Part shown: in pieces, positions 1 through 6,211 of the stretch | Position numbering within the stretch: position 1 is the stretch's first letter | Layout: each line of letters begins with the position of its first letter | From: an uncultured Saprospiraceae bacterium | Lineage (GTDB): Bacteria > Bacteroidota > Bacteroidia > Chitinophagales > Saprospiraceae | DNA: 6,211 bases | Assembly: GCA_938044055.1 (NCBI GenBank) | Contig: CALIQO010000312.1 | Coordinates: forward strand, 1-6,211 | Reading direction: 5' to 3' | Program-made: the position numbers and the translations under genes | Notes under the pieces: generated by a model | The model's input: only the letters and a program-made list of their open reading frames with translations | Database searches by the model: none | Told to the model about the DNA's origin: nothing

Positions 1-2045
1 ACCATTTCTGATAAGGGAAGTGTTTCACTTAGTTTTTTATTCTTGCCAATACCGACAATGCCAGCTTTGCCATCTTTTAAGATTAACAACTTTTTACCAT
101 CATGGCTTACTTCATAACCTCCAAGTCCACTTATTACGGTAACATCTTTTTTAGTTTTCAGATCGTAGTATTGAAGGGAGGTATTCCCACCTGTACTTCC
201 AGAATTTGGGAATCTTCTGTATAATAATTTCCCGGATACAGCTTTTAAGTCTCCTAGGTTTCCAGCGGATGGAGGCAGAAGAATCATGCGTCTTTCTAGT
301 CCGTCGAAATCTATTTTAAATGCGTCGTCTTCATCGGCTACATCTTTCTTGTCTTCTTTTTTATCATCTTTTTTCTCCTCAGAAGAATCTGTTGATTTCT
401 CTACACTGATTGCAACCGTATCATTTTCTGCTGCCATCGGAGATACAATATCCTTTCGAAGTGTTATCAGTGCAAGGGATGTAGCATTGGGGTAAATCCA
501 AGTGTTGTCGTAATCACTGTACAATGGTCTGAAAGTCCTATTTGTAGATAGGTATAAGTATTTTCCATCCGGATCGAAGGTAGGATTCATATCAGAGTAG
601 AATCCTGAGGTGATCTGCTTAGACGCTCTTTGTTCAACATCGTAGAAGAAGATGGCATTGTTTCCATTGTCTAGTGTCTTGCTATAGGCCATCCACTTGC
701 TATCGGAAGACCACGAACATGTCCATCCTCTTAACCCTCCTTCGAACAGTGATATGTCTTGGTCGATTTTACTAACTTTATTAGAAGGCATGTCATAATA
801 GTTGATTGTCATCGTCTGATCAACAAAACTCAATTTTTTACTATCAGGTGACCAGTACAATTGATACCTATATCCAGGACCTAGATTGGTAAGTTTTTTT
901 TCTTTAGCACCTTCTTTCATATCTCGAACGGTCAATTCATACTCGCCTGACTTGTCACTCCAGTATGCGATGTATCTTCCATCAGGAGACCAAGCGGGTG
1001 TTCGTTCAGCATATCCCGGAGACCTTGTGATATTGGTAACGATTCCTTTCTCAGCAGGAAGGGTAAATATGTCTCCTCTAGCCGCAACAACAGCCCTGTT
1101 CCCATCAGGGCTTATCATATAATCTGTAGCATATTTTTCTACGCTTTCTTTGCGATTCTTGATGGTTATCATGTCAGAGGTGATTTTTATCTTCACTTTT
1201 TTTTCAACCTCAGTATTAAGATTGAGCAAGTAGATTTTTCCACCTGCTTCATACACCATTTCTGATTGACTGTGAGATGGGAAGTGTACGTCGTATTCTT
1301 TATGATAGGTAACTTGTTTATGAGCCTTGGTATCAATATCGTATACCCAGATGTTAAATCGTTGCAAGGGTCCTTGATCTGATAGGTAATATATTTTGTT
1401 TCCTACCCACATCGGAATTTCATCATTGAAAGGATTATTCGTTAGATTTTCTGACTCAAGGGTTTCTAAGTTAAAAAGCCATACATCAGGTGCTGTACCT
1501 CCTTTATATCTTTTCCATGTTCGAAAAATCCTAGACCTATCTGTGAAAGCGATATGCTTACCATCGGCAGAGAGGCTTCCGAATTCTGCGTGTTCAATCG
1601 GTAGTTTACTAGGCATGCCTCCATTCTTATCTACCATGTAGAATTGCGAAAAACGTTGTTTGCCACTTTCGCTAGAATTAGCGAATAAAATAGATTTTCC
1701 GTCAGGATGCCAGTCCAGTAATCGATCATTCATTCCATGAAAAGTAATTCTTTCTGGAACTCCACCACCAGGAGCAATCACATATATATCGGTGTTTCCG
1801 TCATAATTACCATTGAAAGCCAGTTCGCTTCCATCTGGAGAAAATCGTGGAAAAGTCTCATTTCCTTTAGCTGAGGTAAGACGAGTCGCCATTCCTCCTG
1901 CCTTATCTACTGTCCAGATATCACCGCCATAGGTGAAAGCAATTTTAGAATCTGAAACATCTGGATACAGGAAAAGTCTTGCATCGACCTGAGCTGATAG
2001 GAATGAAGACAGGGTTAATAAAAATAAGATTAATTGTAATCGCAT
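1..2045 (-). CDS. Tricorn-like S41 family protease, N-terminal part (runs off left edge)
   Basis: The frame is open from an ATG at 2045 to the left edge: 681 codons, no stop, so the gene is partial. Residues 1-18 (MRLQLILFLLTLSSFLSA) form a signal peptide, followed by QVDARLFLYPDVS, so the mature enzyme is probably periplasmic. Residues from about 20 to 520 are beta-propeller, with repeated PD40/WD-like strands such as FSPDGSELAF (about 67), WHPDGKSILF, WSPDGRYIAYWSD (about 354) and FDPDGKYLYLS (about 492). RTWKRYKGG lies near residue 176. This matches the two propellers that precede the C1-PDZ-C2 catalytic part in tricorn proteases. A Lys/Asp/Glu-rich linker (about 548-572) leads into DFDGLERRM. 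The family usually exceeds 1,000 residues, so the catalytic Ser/His/Glu residues should lie left of position 1 and cannot be checked. The inferred role is degradation of peptides in the cell envelope. No SD sequence precedes the ATG; a poor Bacteroidota-type -7 match, TACGTTTT, lies at 2094-2087. The family call is firm; whether it is active is unknown. Confidence 0.9.
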   Translation of the reverse strand, partial: MRLQLILFLLTLSSFLSAQVDARLFLYPDVSDSKIAFTYGGDIWTVDKAGGMATRLTSAKGNETFPRFSPDGSELAFNGNYDGNTDIYVIAPGGGVPERITFHGMNDRLLDWHPDGKSILFANSSESGKQRFSQFYMVDKNGGMPSKLPIEHAEFGSLSADGKHIAFTDRSRIFRTWKRYKGGTAPDVWLFNLETLESENLTNNPFNDEIPMWVGNKIYYLSDQGPLQRFNIWVYDIDTKAHKQVTYHKEYDVHFPSHSQSEMVYEAGGKIYLLNLNTEVEKKVKIKITSDMITIKNRKESVEKYATDYMISPDGNRAVVAARGDIFTLPAEKGIVTNITRSPGYAERTPAWSPDGRYIAYWSDKSGEYELTVRDMKEGAKEKKLTNLGPGYRYQLYWSPDSKKLSFVDQTMTINYYDMPSNKVSKIDQDISLFEGGLRGWTCSWSSDSKWMAYSKTLDNGNNAIFFYDVEQRASKQITSGFYSDMNPTFDPDGKYLYLSTNRTFRPLYSDYDNTWIYPNATSLALITLRKDIVSPMAAENDTVAISVEKSTDSSEEKKDDKKEDKKDVADEDDAFKIDFDGLERRMILLPPSAGNLGDLKAVSGKLLYRRFPNSGSTGGNTSLQYYDLKTKKDVTVISGLGGYEVSHDGKKLLILKDGKAGIVGIGKNKKLSETLPLSEM

Positions 2046-2177
2046 AGTATGGTTTTTTTTAATGCTTAATAAAACTTACTGGAATAAAAACGTAGAAAAG
2101 TAACTTATTCTGCGTCGTGTAATCCTAACTTTAGATCAATACTTTGTAAAAATGGATAAGTTTCATGATTTCAACTA

Positions 2178-2192
2178 AAATTGAATCAATTT
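2178..2192. repeat. 15-base palindrome upstream of the protease gene
   Basis: AAATTGA-A-TCAATTT is a perfect inverted repeat: two 7-base arms around one central base. It lies 133-147 bases before the start codon of the tricorn-like gene. This is compatible with an operator for a dimeric regulator. The region is very AT-rich, however, so chance is a fair explanation and no regulator is known. Confidence 0.3.
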
Positions 2193-2302
2193 AATCGTTT
2201 CTTAATATGTGCTTTAAATCAATGCGTATCGACAACTTTATAAAAGATTCCTGAAAGAAACTTATACACATGTGTTTTCATTTCCTGAGTGAAAATATAG
2301 CC

Positions 2303-2577
2303 TCAAGGATACATAGTTAGTTCCAGCCCTCCATCGCTAAAAGAGGATAAGCTATTTTCATACACAGCTTCTACACTGCAGATCCACTTGTCATCACTAG
2401 TAACAGAAATCAATAATTTTCAACTTCAGGAGGACATGAAAGTGGGGAAGGGCTTAAGAATTTCTTTAATCGATCCATCAATTGATCTTGAAACTTAACA
2501 TAAATTGGATCGGATAGATGCGAGATTCTAAAATGATGAATATGTGTTTTGATGTTTTCAAGGTATATATAACTACT
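2303..2577 (-). pseudogene. Possible frameshifted coding remnant, family unknown
   Basis: Read on the minus strand, one frame is open from 2577 for 55 codons (it includes VKFQDQLMDRLKKFL and ends PPEVENY) to a TGA at 2412-2410. The adjoining frame is open from 2413 to a TGA at 2305-2303 and reads LISVTSDDKWICSVEA and so on, ending GLELTMYP. Restoring one T at about 2412 would join the two into about 91 residues, with the junction reading PPEVENY-LISVTSDDKW. The composition looks protein-like, with charged and aromatic residues mixed and no low-complexity run. There is no start codon at the front: an in-frame TAG stands at 2580-2578, and the first in-frame ATG comes about 35 codons in. I do not recognise the family. 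It may be the 3-prime end of a decayed gene downstream of the PdxH-like gene, or only a chance pair of open frames. Confidence 0.3.
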
Positions 2578-2585
2578 CTATTTTT

Positions 2586-3164
2586 TCAAGGCTGAAGAAA
2601 AGTCTTCTCCCATGTTTTATTTTCTAGGGTATATAAGGTCCTCTCATGGAGCCTTGTCTTTTTAAATACCATAAATTCAATACGGATAGGTTCGATGCTT
2701 ATAGCTTTCCAGTTTGAAGGTTTTGATATGGACTCGAGTTTAAGCTCTTGAAAACTTTGAGTATAGGTGGTTTCTAATGCTTCTAAGTTATCGATCGCTT
2801 GGCCTTGGTTGAATATTTTAGAAACAATTTTAGATCCTGTACTTCTCTCTGCGAAATACTTTTCGGCTATTTCTTCATTGAGTATGGTCGTCTTACCTTG
2901 AACCCTGACCTGCCTCTCTGAATCGGGCCACCAGAATGTAAGAGAAGCTTTGGGGTTGGTACACATTTCCAGTCCTTTGCGCGAGTCAAGAGGTCCTGTT
3001 ATAATAAAAGTTTTTTCATAAATTTCCTTCAATGATACGAATCGGGCATTGGGGAATCCATCTAATCCTATTGTAGAAAGGCAACATGCAGAGGGAATCC
3101 GTACAGTTGAATTTACTTTCTCATTTTCATACCATTTATTAAATATTTCGAAAGGGTTTTCCAT
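2586..3164 (-). CDS. pdxH: Pyridoxamine/pyridoxine 5'-phosphate oxidase-like FMN protein
   Basis: This 192-residue protein resembles PdxH, the cytoplasmic FMN enzyme that oxidises pyridoxamine or pyridoxine phosphate to pyridoxal 5'-phosphate. Against the E. coli enzyme recalled from memory (218 residues), key residues line up at a constant offset of 26. The probable FMN-site residues are R41, K46, S61-R62-K63, E83-R84-Q85 and Q120. The probable substrate-site residues are Y103, R107, S111, and R171 and H173 within RLHER. The roughly 26 missing N-terminal residues are the variable tail of the E. coli protein. Two features are unusual. The tryptophan before the C-terminal motif (W191 in E. coli, FMN contact) is M165 here, and the usual FWGG is NWKA (151-154). 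It may therefore be a divergent paralogue with altered cofactor binding or substrate. The ATG start has no SD. It lies 20 bases after the kinase gene and is probably cotranscribed with it. Confidence 0.8.
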   Translation of the reverse strand: MENPFEIFNKWYENEKVNSTVRIPSACCLSTIGLDGFPNARFVSLKEIYEKTFIITGPLDSRKGLEMCTNPKASLTFWWPDSERQVRVQGKTTILNEEIAEKYFAERSTGSKIVSKIFNQGQAIDNLEALETTYTQSFQELKLESISKPSNWKAISIEPIRIEFMVFKKTRLHERTLYTLENKTWEKTFLQP

Positions 3165-3184
3165 ACAGGTAAGTTATTAGAATC

Positions 3185-3694
3185 TCAATTTTTTTGATTA
3201 TTCTCGATAAGGTTTAATAAGGCATCTGCGGTTTCTTGCGGTGATTGTGCCCCATTGTCCATATAGTTTTCTATTCCGATTAATTCTTGAAGTTTCGTAA
3301 ATTTTGTATACAAAAACTCAATCATTTCCGGACCACTGGTCCAGCATTCTCTCTCTTTATCTCGGTTGGAGGTAACTTGTTTTTCAGGAAACAATACTTT
3401 GATTACTAATCGATCTTTAAACCTATCCATAAAGCGCATAAGGTATTCTTCTCCTAGGATTACATAATCAGTAATGGTGGTTTTCCCTTCTGTGAAGTTT
3501 TTCTCGCTCAAGGCAAATATCTTACTTTTAACTTGCTTCAATTTCTCTGGATGCTCAGTGATGAAATCAATATCAGGATACATTTCATTCCTTACATTGT
3601 CTCCATTGATTAACTCAGCTTTCAATCTATTAGACATCAATTGAGTAGTGGTTGTTTTTCCTGACGCACAGGGACCTGTAACAATGATTACCAT
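3185..3694 (-). CDS. Small P-loop (AAA_33/zeta-like) kinase, substrate unknown
   Basis: The proposed product is 169 residues from the ATG at 3694. It opens MVIIVTGPCASGKTTTT, a Walker A motif directly after the first beta strand (G7 to T14), as in small nucleotide and metabolite kinases. INGDNVR (29-35) fits the second strand and substrate pocket. ITDYVIL (74-80) lies in a strand after the helical part. VLFPEKQVTSNRDKERE (100-116) fits the strand plus arginine-bearing lid (R111, R115). The fold is that of shikimate-kinase-like, zeta-toxin-like and chloramphenicol-phosphotransferase-like proteins. ATP-dependent phosphorylation of a small molecule is likely, but the substrate cannot be inferred. 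The frame stays open upstream to a TTG at 3778, and there is another ATG at 3709. I prefer 3694 because Walker A proteins of this type start a few residues before the first strand and the extra 28 residues look non-homologous. No antitoxin-like gene adjoins it. It is the first gene of a probable operon with the PdxH-like gene. Confidence 0.75.
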   Translation of the reverse strand: MVIIVTGPCASGKTTTTQLMSNRLKAELINGDNVRNEMYPDIDFITEHPEKLKQVKSKIFALSEKNFTEGKTTITDYVILGEEYLMRFMDRFKDRLVIKVLFPEKQVTSNRDKERECWTSGPEMIEFLYTKFTKLQELIGIENYMDNGAQSPQETADALLNLIENNQKN

Positions 3695-3879
3695 CGGTGG
3701 AGAAATCATGGTAGTGAAATTGAATGATTCATGCTTAAAGCTAAAAGAACTTAATAGGAATTGTTCAATGAATGGCAAGAAAAAAATGCGATAAATAGAA
3801 ATATGTGTCTATTTCACAATTGTTCCTGATCAGAATGAAACGGACTTACACATATTGATTAAATTACGGCAAAAGAATA
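3695..3879. promoter_or_regulatory. Divergent promoter region between kinase and mhpD
   Basis: The minus-strand kinase/PdxH-like pair and the plus-strand mhpDFE operon start back to back here, so promoters for both should lie within this region. No clear Bacteroidota promoter (TTTG near -33 with TAnnTTTG near -7) stands out on either strand. TAGCTTTA on the minus strand, 5-prime of the kinase start, is a partial -7 match. The region holds the nested inverted repeat at 3800-3856. If the kinase used the upstream TTG at 3778, the shared region would shrink to about 100 bases. Confidence 0.5.
3800..3856. repeat. Nested inverted repeat in the divergent promoter
   Basis: AATATGTGT at 3800-3808 is perfectly complementary to ACACATATT at 3848-3856. 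Inside it, TTTCA (3812-3816) pairs with TGAAA (3836-3840). The loop carries the palindromes CAATTG (3818-3823) and CTGATCAG (3827-3834). The outer arms lie 24-80 bases before the mhpD start. An operator for one or more dimeric regulators is plausible; so is chance in AT-rich DNA. Confidence 0.4.
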
Positions 3880-4674
3880 ATGATGGAGAGCATGAATGAT
3901 AAAGTACGAGAAGCTGCACAGTTATTAAGAGAAGCAGAAAAAAGTAGAGTCCCCTGTGGACCCGTGCGCAACTTAATAGGTGTTGATGATCTCATTACAG
4001 CTTATGCTGTTCAAGAAATCAATACGAACCTGCGCATAGAAGCTGGGGGGAGAGTTGTCGGAAGTAAGATCGGGTTGACTTCTCCAGCTGTACAGAAGCA
4101 GTTGGGTGTAGATCAACCAGATTTCGGATTGTTGTGGGAAGATACGGAAGTCCTAAATGGGGGTGATGTATCTATGCAAGAATTGATGCAGCCCAAGGTG
4201 GAAGCAGAAATAGCCTTTGTCCTGGGTAACGACTTAGATGGAGAAAACTTGACAGAAGAAGCAGTTGTAGATGCCATCGCTTATGCCTTGCCATCCATTG
4301 AGATTGTGGGAAGTAGAATTGCTGACTGGAATATAAAGATTACGGATACCATTGCAGACAATGCTTCCGCCAGCCACTGGGTTATAGGAGACGTACCGGT
4401 AAAGCTAGATGCTATCGACTTGGTGAATTGTAGAATGACCCTGGAAAACAATGGAGTTGTTGTATCTGAAGGAACAGGAAAAGATTGCATGGGTTCTCCA
4501 ATCATTGCTGTATTATGGTTGGCTCAAAAAATGGTTGACATTGGAAATCCGATGCGTGCAGGGGACTTGATATTATCAGGAGCCCTCGGACCTATGTCTC
4601 CTGCTAAAGCAGGAGATAATATTAAAGTGAGCATAGAAGGTTTAGGAGAAGTTGGATTAAGTTTTACAGAATAA
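3880..4674 (+). CDS. mhpD: 2-oxopent-4-enoate (2-keto-4-pentenoate) hydratase
   Basis: This 264-residue protein, full length for the family, adds water to 2-hydroxypenta-2,4-dienoate/2-oxopent-4-enoate to give 4-hydroxy-2-oxovalerate. It is a cytoplasmic, divalent-metal-dependent enzyme. Family signatures are GSKIGLTSPAVQ (61-72, with K63), LGVDQPDFG (75-83), QPKVEAEIAFVL (104-115, metal ligands E108 and E110), E141 in SIEIVGSRIADW, and DTIADNAS. The last stretches and LSGALGP near the C-terminus resemble E. coli MhpD more than the related 4-oxalocrotonate decarboxylases, so hydratase is preferred over decarboxylase. Three in-frame ATGs are possible: 3880, 3883 and 3892. The last matches the E. 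coli N-terminus best (NDKVREAAQLL) and has a GGAG three bases before it, so the true start may be 3892. It is the first gene of the mhpDFE operon; mhpF follows after 14 bases. Confidence 0.93.
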   Translation: MMESMNDKVREAAQLLREAEKSRVPCGPVRNLIGVDDLITAYAVQEINTNLRIEAGGRVVGSKIGLTSPAVQKQLGVDQPDFGLLWEDTEVLNGGDVSMQELMQPKVEAEIAFVLGNDLDGENLTEEAVVDAIAYALPSIEIVGSRIADWNIKITDTIADNASASHWVIGDVPVKLDAIDLVNCRMTLENNGVVVSEGTGKDCMGSPIIAVLWLAQKMVDIGNPMRAGDLILSGALGPMSPAKAGDNIKVSIEGLGEVGLSFTE

Positions 4675-4688
4675 GTGAATAGGATTAT

Positions 4689-5624
4689 ATGTCTAAGGTA
4701 AAAGTTGCAATTATCGGACCTGGGAATATAGGTACTGACTTGATGATTAAAGTTATCCGACTTTCTCAGAACCTTGAGATGGTCGCAATGGCCGGAATAG
4801 ATGCTACTTCTGCTGGACTTGCAAGAGCCAAGCGGATGGGATATGCCATCACGGATAAGGGCATAGATGGATTGGCTGAAATGCCAGAATGGAAGGATAT
4901 TAAAATTATCTTCGATGCTACATCGGCTAAGGCCCATCACTATAATTGGAAGATTATAGAAAAATATACAGACAAGCGCATCATAGATTTAACACCAGCA
5001 GCCATAGGACCTTTTTTAATTCCTCCTGTAAACTTTGATGAAGGGCACAATGTAAGAAATGTCAATATGGTCACCTGCGGTGGACAAGCAACCATACCTA
5101 TTGTTGCTGCCATAAACAAGGTTGCAAAAGTATATTATGGAGAAATCGTAGCATCTATTGCCAGTAAATCTGCTGGCCCAGGCACGCGGGCCAATATTGA
5201 TGAGTTTACAGAGACAACTGCGGATGCCATTGTGAAAGTAGGAGGAGCAGAACGAGGGAAAGCCATCATAATCTTAAACCCTGCAGAACCGCCTGTTGTT
5301 ATGCGCGACACCATATTTGCCTTGAGCGAAACAGGAGATAGAAATAAAATCAGAAAAAGTATCCACGATATGGTAGCTGAGGTACAGCGTTATGTCCCAG
5401 GTTATAGCCTTCATCAAGAAGTGCAATTCGATGAAGTTTCAGAAGTAAACCCTGTCTATATAGAAGGGCTCGGGCATAGACATGGTCTGAAGACTACTGT
5501 ACTCTTGCAAGTACGTGGAGCGGGACACTACCTTCCAGAATACGCTGGAAATTTAGACATCATGACGTCTGCTGCTGTCGCAACCGCGGACAGATTAGCT
5601 GCCATGGAATTACCCACCACTTAA
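4689..5624 (+). CDS. mhpF: Acetaldehyde dehydrogenase (acylating)
   Basis: This 311-residue protein, about the usual length, oxidises acetaldehyde with NAD+ and CoA to acetyl-Co[15 protein letters not shown] (6-19) is the Rossmann NAD-binding loop. [12 protein letters not shown] (126-137) carries the catalytic cysteine, C130. [19 protein letters not shown] and [14 protein letters not shown] are the typical catalytic-domain blocks. [17 protein letters not shown] near the C-terminus belongs to the region that contacts the aldolase partner in the known MhpE-MhpF/DmpG-DmpF complexes. The whole protein reads closely along E. coli MhpF. The start ATG is preceded by AGGA at 4681-4684, a weak ribosome binding site. 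It sits 14 bases after mhpD and 9 bases before mhpE, so it is cotranscribed and probably passes acetaldehyde within a complex with the MhpE product. Confidence 0.96.
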   Translation: MSKVKVAIIGPGNIGTDLMIKVIRLSQNLEMVAMAGIDATSAGLARAKRMGYAITDKGIDGLAEMPEWKDIKIIFDATSAKAHHYNWKIIEKYTDKRIIDLTPAAIGPFLIPPVNFDEGHNVRNVNMVTCGGQATIPIVAAINKVAKVYYGEIVASIASKSAGPGTRANIDEFTETTADAIVKVGGAERGKAIIILNPAEPPVVMRDTIFALSETGDRNKIRKSIHDMVAEVQRYVPGYSLHQEVQFDEVSEVNPVYIEGLGHRHGLKTTVLLQVRGAGHYLPEYAGNLDIMTSAAVATADRLAAMELPTT

Positions 5625-5633
5625 TAAGAATAA

Positions 5634-6211
5634 ATGCACAAACTATATATACAAGATGTAACCCTCAGGGATGGCATGCATCCGATCAGGCACCAATATT
5701 CTAGACAGCAAGTCAGAGAAATTGCAGTGGCCTTAGACAGAGCTAAAGTAGATGCCATTGAAATAGCACATGGAGATGGGATCAATGGAGGGAGTTTTAA
5801 TTATGGGTTCGGAGCCCATTCCGATTGGGAATGGTTAGAAGGAATCGCTCCACTGCTTCAGCATGCGAAACTGACTACTTTACTGATTCCAGGAATCGGC
5901 ACCATAGACGATCTCAAGAAAGCAAGAGACCTAGGAGTTGCTTCAGTACGCGTGGCCACTCACTGCACTGAGGCAGATATTTCAGCACAACATATCGAAG
6001 CTGCTAGAAACTTAGACATGGATGTGTCTGGATTCTTGATGATGTCACATATGAACGATGCTAGCGGTCTCGCTCGTCAGGCGAAATTGATGGAAGATTA
6101 CGGGGCATTGTGTGTGTACGTAACAGATTCTGCAGGAGCCTTACTTATGGATGGTGTGCGAGATAGAATCAGAGCATTCCGAGATATATTGAAACCAGAA
6201 ACTGAAATAGG
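5634..6211 (+). CDS. mhpE: 4-hydroxy-2-oxovalerate aldolase, N-terminal part (runs off right edge)
   Basis: From the ATG at 5634 the frame is open to the right edge: 192 codons and no stop, so the gene is partial. The family is about 340 residues long, so roughly 145 are missing. The enzyme splits 4-hydroxy-2-oxovalerate into pyruvate and acetaldehyde using a divalent metal, in an HMGL-like TIM barrel. [16 protein letters not shown] (8-23) carries the catalytic arginine R12, metal ligand D13 and catalytic histidine H16, spaced as in DmpG (R17, D18, H21). [42 protein letters not shown] and [11 protein letters not shown] follow in family order. The two metal-binding histidines expected soon after lie beyond the window. 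The gene starts 9 bases after the mhpF stop, which supports translational coupling and equimolar production for the channelling complex. No SD is evident. Confidence 0.95.
   Translation, partial: MHKLYIQDVTLRDGMHPIRHQYSRQQVREIAVALDRAKVDAIEIAHGDGINGGSFNYGFGAHSDWEWLEGIAPLLQHAKLTTLLIPGIGTIDDLKKARDLGVASVRVATHCTEADISAQHIEAARNLDMDVSGFLMMSHMNDASGLARQAKLMEDYGALCVYVTDSAGALLMDGVRDRIRAFRDILKPETEI

Larger units (their letters stand above)
2046..2585. other. 540-base gap without an intact gene
   Basis: This lies between the stop of the PdxH-like gene and the start of the tricorn-like gene, both on the minus strand. It should include the promoter of the protease, but no convincing -33/-7 pair is visible. 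It contains a probable coding remnant (2303-2577), a 15-base palindrome (2178-2192) and a 10-base palindrome ACACATGTGT (2266-2275). No tRNA, rRNA or strong hairpin-plus-T-run terminator was seen on either strand. Confidence 0.7.

Noticed and set aside
286..495. Plus-strand open frame of 69 codons, Ser-rich
   Set aside because: It is antisense to the tricorn-like gene; the Ser/Phe-rich product mirrors the Lys/Asp/Glu-rich linker on the other strand.
886..1641. Two plus-strand open frames (886-1122 and 1396-1641)
   Set aside because: Both lie wholly within the opposite-strand protease frame, which has clear propeller repeats; they show no recognisable domain.
2436..2498. Plus-strand 20-codon open frame preceded by AGGAGG
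   Set aside because: The AGGAGG is only about two bases from the ATG, too close for normal initiation. The product is very short, and the opposite strand better explains the sequence as a coding remnant.
2587..2600. Small hairpin at the end of the PdxH-like gene (GAAGA-CTTT-TCTTC) as a terminator
   Set aside because: It has a five-pair stem, lies inside the coding sequence and has no T-run after it on the minus strand.
3185..3694. Kinase as a zeta-type toxin of a toxin-antitoxin pair
   Set aside because: No small antitoxin-like gene adjoins it; its operon partner is a PdxH-like oxidase. A metabolic kinase is at least as likely.
3695..3778. N-terminal extension of the kinase from a TTG start
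   Set aside because: It starts at a rare codon, places the P-loop unusually far from the N-terminus, and an ATG sits directly before the first beta strand.
4281..4940. Two minus-strand open frames (4281-4505 and 4524-4940)
   Set aside because: They are antisense to mhpD and mhpF, whose family motifs are continuous through this stretch.

Overview
The window looks like a chromosomal segment of a Bacteroidota bacterium. It is AT-rich, its genes mostly lack strong Shine-Dalgarno sequences, and it carries a secreted tricorn-type protease of the form common in that phylum. No IS element, CRISPR array, rRNA or tRNA is visible. The species cannot be named from this sequence.

Layout: positions 1-2045 (minus) hold the first 681 codons of a large tricorn-like S41 protease. 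It has a signal peptide and both beta-propeller regions, but its catalytic part lies beyond the left edge. Positions 2046-2585 contain no intact gene. They hold a probable decayed coding remnant (2303-2577, minus) and small palindromes. Next, still on the minus strand, come a PdxH-like FMN oxidase (2586-3164) and, just upstream of it in transcription, a small P-loop kinase (best start 3694, stop 3185). These two are 20 bases apart and probably form an operon. Positions 3695-3879 are a divergent promoter region with a nested inverted repeat.

On the plus strand, 3880 to the right edge is a tight three-gene operon: mhpD, mhpF, and mhpE (truncated). It is the lower end of an aromatic meta-cleavage pathway. 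2-oxopent-4-enoate is hydrated to 4-hydroxy-2-oxovalerate, which is cleaved to pyruvate and acetaldehyde, and the acetaldehyde is oxidised with CoA to acetyl-CoA. The last two enzymes normally form a substrate-channelling complex. The ring-cleavage genes that would supply the substrate are not in view. They could belong to a phenylpropionate/catechol-type route or to the 3-hydroxyanthranilate branch of tryptophan breakdown.

Most of the window is recognisable metabolism and proteolysis. I see no clear evidence of a new multi-gene system. The parts most worth a second look are the PdxH-like protein with an altered C-terminal signature, its pairing with an unassigned kinase, the gene remnant at 2303-2577, and the inverted repeats in the divergent promoter.
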